In this document: in pieces, positions 63,263-64,000 of the stretch
Layout: each line of letters begins with the position of its first letter
How positions within the stretch are numbered: the first letter of the stretch is position 1
NCBI GenBank assembly: GCA_002690865.1
Contig: NZGG01000037.1
Span: 62,001 to 126,000, forward strand
Length of the DNA stretch: 64,000 nucleotides
DNA from: Gammaproteobacteria bacterium
GTDB taxonomy: Bacteria; Pseudomonadota; Gammaproteobacteria; Pseudomonadales; Azotimanducaceae
Reading direction: 5' to 3'
Program-made: the position numbers and the translations under genes
The notes under the pieces: model-generated
Told to the model about the DNA's origin: nothing
The model's input: only the letters and a program-made list of their open reading frames with translations
The model's database searches: none

Positions 63263-64000
63263 ATGTTTAAATGGACCTTCGGGATAATTTCCTCCAGTAC
63301 ATTAATCATCTTTTTTCTAGTTTTTTCTAGTGAACAAGGGAATGCCACAGGTTCCGAAGAAAATCCGTTTTTAACAGGTGACGAACGCAACAATATCAAG
63401 ATATTTAGTGACGTTAGTCCGTCAGTAGTCTATGTCACCAATACGCAGGTGGTTCGACAGCGCTTTTCCTTTAATGCTATGGAAGTTCCTAGAGGTTCTG
63501 GAACAGGCTTCGTTTGGGATAATAACGGACTTATTGTGACGAACTACCATGTTATCTATGGTGCTCACAAGGTGCTTATTACCCTTCATGATGGACAAAC
63601 TTATGAAGCTGAAAATGTAGGTGTGGCACCGGAAAAGGATATTGCACTACTAAAAATAGATGCGCCAAGCTCAGCACTTCAACCGATAATAGTGGGTGAT
63701 TCATCAAATTTGGCGGTTGGCCGAAAAGTATTGGCCATTGGGAATCCCTTCGAGCTCGATACAACACTTACTGTAGGTGTTGTTAGTGCGCTGGGTAGAG
63801 AAATAAAATCATTGGATAATAGAACCATAAAGAATGTCATCCAAACTGATGCTGCGATCAACCCTGGAAACTCTGGCGGCCCCTTACTTGACTCAAGGGG
63901 ACAGTTGATAGGCGTCAATACTTCGATAATTAGTCCCACCGGCGCCAATGCCGGTATTGGTTTTGCCATCCCTGTAAATACAGTGAAACTTATAGTTCCG
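63263..64000 (+). CDS. HtrA/Deg-type trypsin-like serine protease (partial, runs off the window)
   Basis: 246 residues visible and no stop. The N-terminal hydrophobic stretch (WTFGIISSSTLIIFFLVFSS) is a signal or anchor. The triad is complete: His in VTNYHVIYGAH, Asp in EKDIALLKI and Ser in NPGNSGGPLL. PDZ domain(s) would follow outside the window. It could be DegQ, DegP or a membrane-anchored DegS type, which cannot be told here. The start could also be 33 bp upstream (63230). It follows tolC by about 80 bp. Confidence 0.88.
   Translation, partial: MFKWTFGIISSSTLIIFFLVFSSEQGNATGSEENPFLTGDERNNIKIFSDVSPSVVYVTNTQVVRQRFSFNAMEVPRGSGTGFVWDNNGLIVTNYHVIYGAHKVLITLHDGQTYEAENVGVAPEKDIALLKIDAPSSALQPIIVGDSSNLAVGRKVLAIGNPFELDTTLTVGVVSALGREIKSLDNRTIKNVIQTDAAINPGNSGGPLLDSRGQLIGVNTSIISPTGANAGIGFAIPVNTVKLIVP

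Overview
The window reads as chromosome of an aerobic, AT-leaning gammaproteobacterium, probably an uncultured or streamlined lineage. I cannot name a genus from sequence alone. The assignment rests on gene order: rpsU-yqeY-dnaG-rpoD, rpe-trpEGDC next to osmC and coq7, lptD-surA-rsmA-apaH, accB-accC-prmA-DUF3426-dusB-fis-purH-purD, and a DUF2333 gene. Coq7 and heme A synthase imply a ubiquinone-linked, oxygen-using respiratory chain. Genes are tightly packed, with many 4-bp start/stop overlaps and frequent GTG or TTG starts.

Layout. 0.1-2.5 kb: panB-panC-coaX (pantothenate to CoA). 2.8-6.3 kb: a CAU tRNA (probably tRNA-Ile2) followed by a small accessory stretch (MORN protein, COG3910-like ATPase, ankyrin protein, VOC protein) that ends in a degenerate copy of the tRNA 3' end. 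6.5-11 kb: the macromolecular synthesis operon, facing left. 11.2-13.7 kb: tsaD-folB and hinT-coq7. 13.6-19.3 kb: VOC, osmC, trpC-D-G-E and rpe. 19.3-21 kb: murU-amgK (peptidoglycan recycling). 21-27.5 kb: lptD, surA, rsmA, apaH, cca. 27.5-35 kb: a long leftward cluster (purD, a half-length purH, fis, dusB, DUF3426, prmA, accC, accB, aroQ, a lone DsbD alpha domain). 35-40.4 kb: two envelope-type proteins, then convergent hppA and PPi-type phosphofructokinase. 40.5-43.3 kb: nadE-ctaA. 43.5-52.5 kb: an MFS transporter, mpl, DUF2161, argS-folA and others. 52.6-58.3 kb: a short arabinose-5-phosphate isomerase, a one-carbon pair (an MTD1-like methylene-THF dehydrogenase with an FchA-like cyclohydrolase), matB and purN. 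58.3-64 kb: a type-2 ileS with a structured leader, a TolC-family protein and the start of an HtrA-type protease.

Two themes run through the window. First, one-carbon/purine metabolism looks rearranged. The FolD position is filled by a protein that resembles monofunctional yeast MTD1: the catalytic Lys is Thr and the cyclohydrolase comes from a separate neighbouring gene. PurH retains only its IMP cyclohydrolase domain. Second, several proteins are cut cleanly at domain borders: PurH without AICAR transformylase, DsbD reduced to its alpha domain, KdsD without CBS domains, and a fragment resembling the PRPP synthetase N-terminus. The hppA/pfp pair suggests that pyrophosphate serves as an energy currency in central carbon metabolism. 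I saw no CRISPR array, insertion sequence, prophage or classical defence island.
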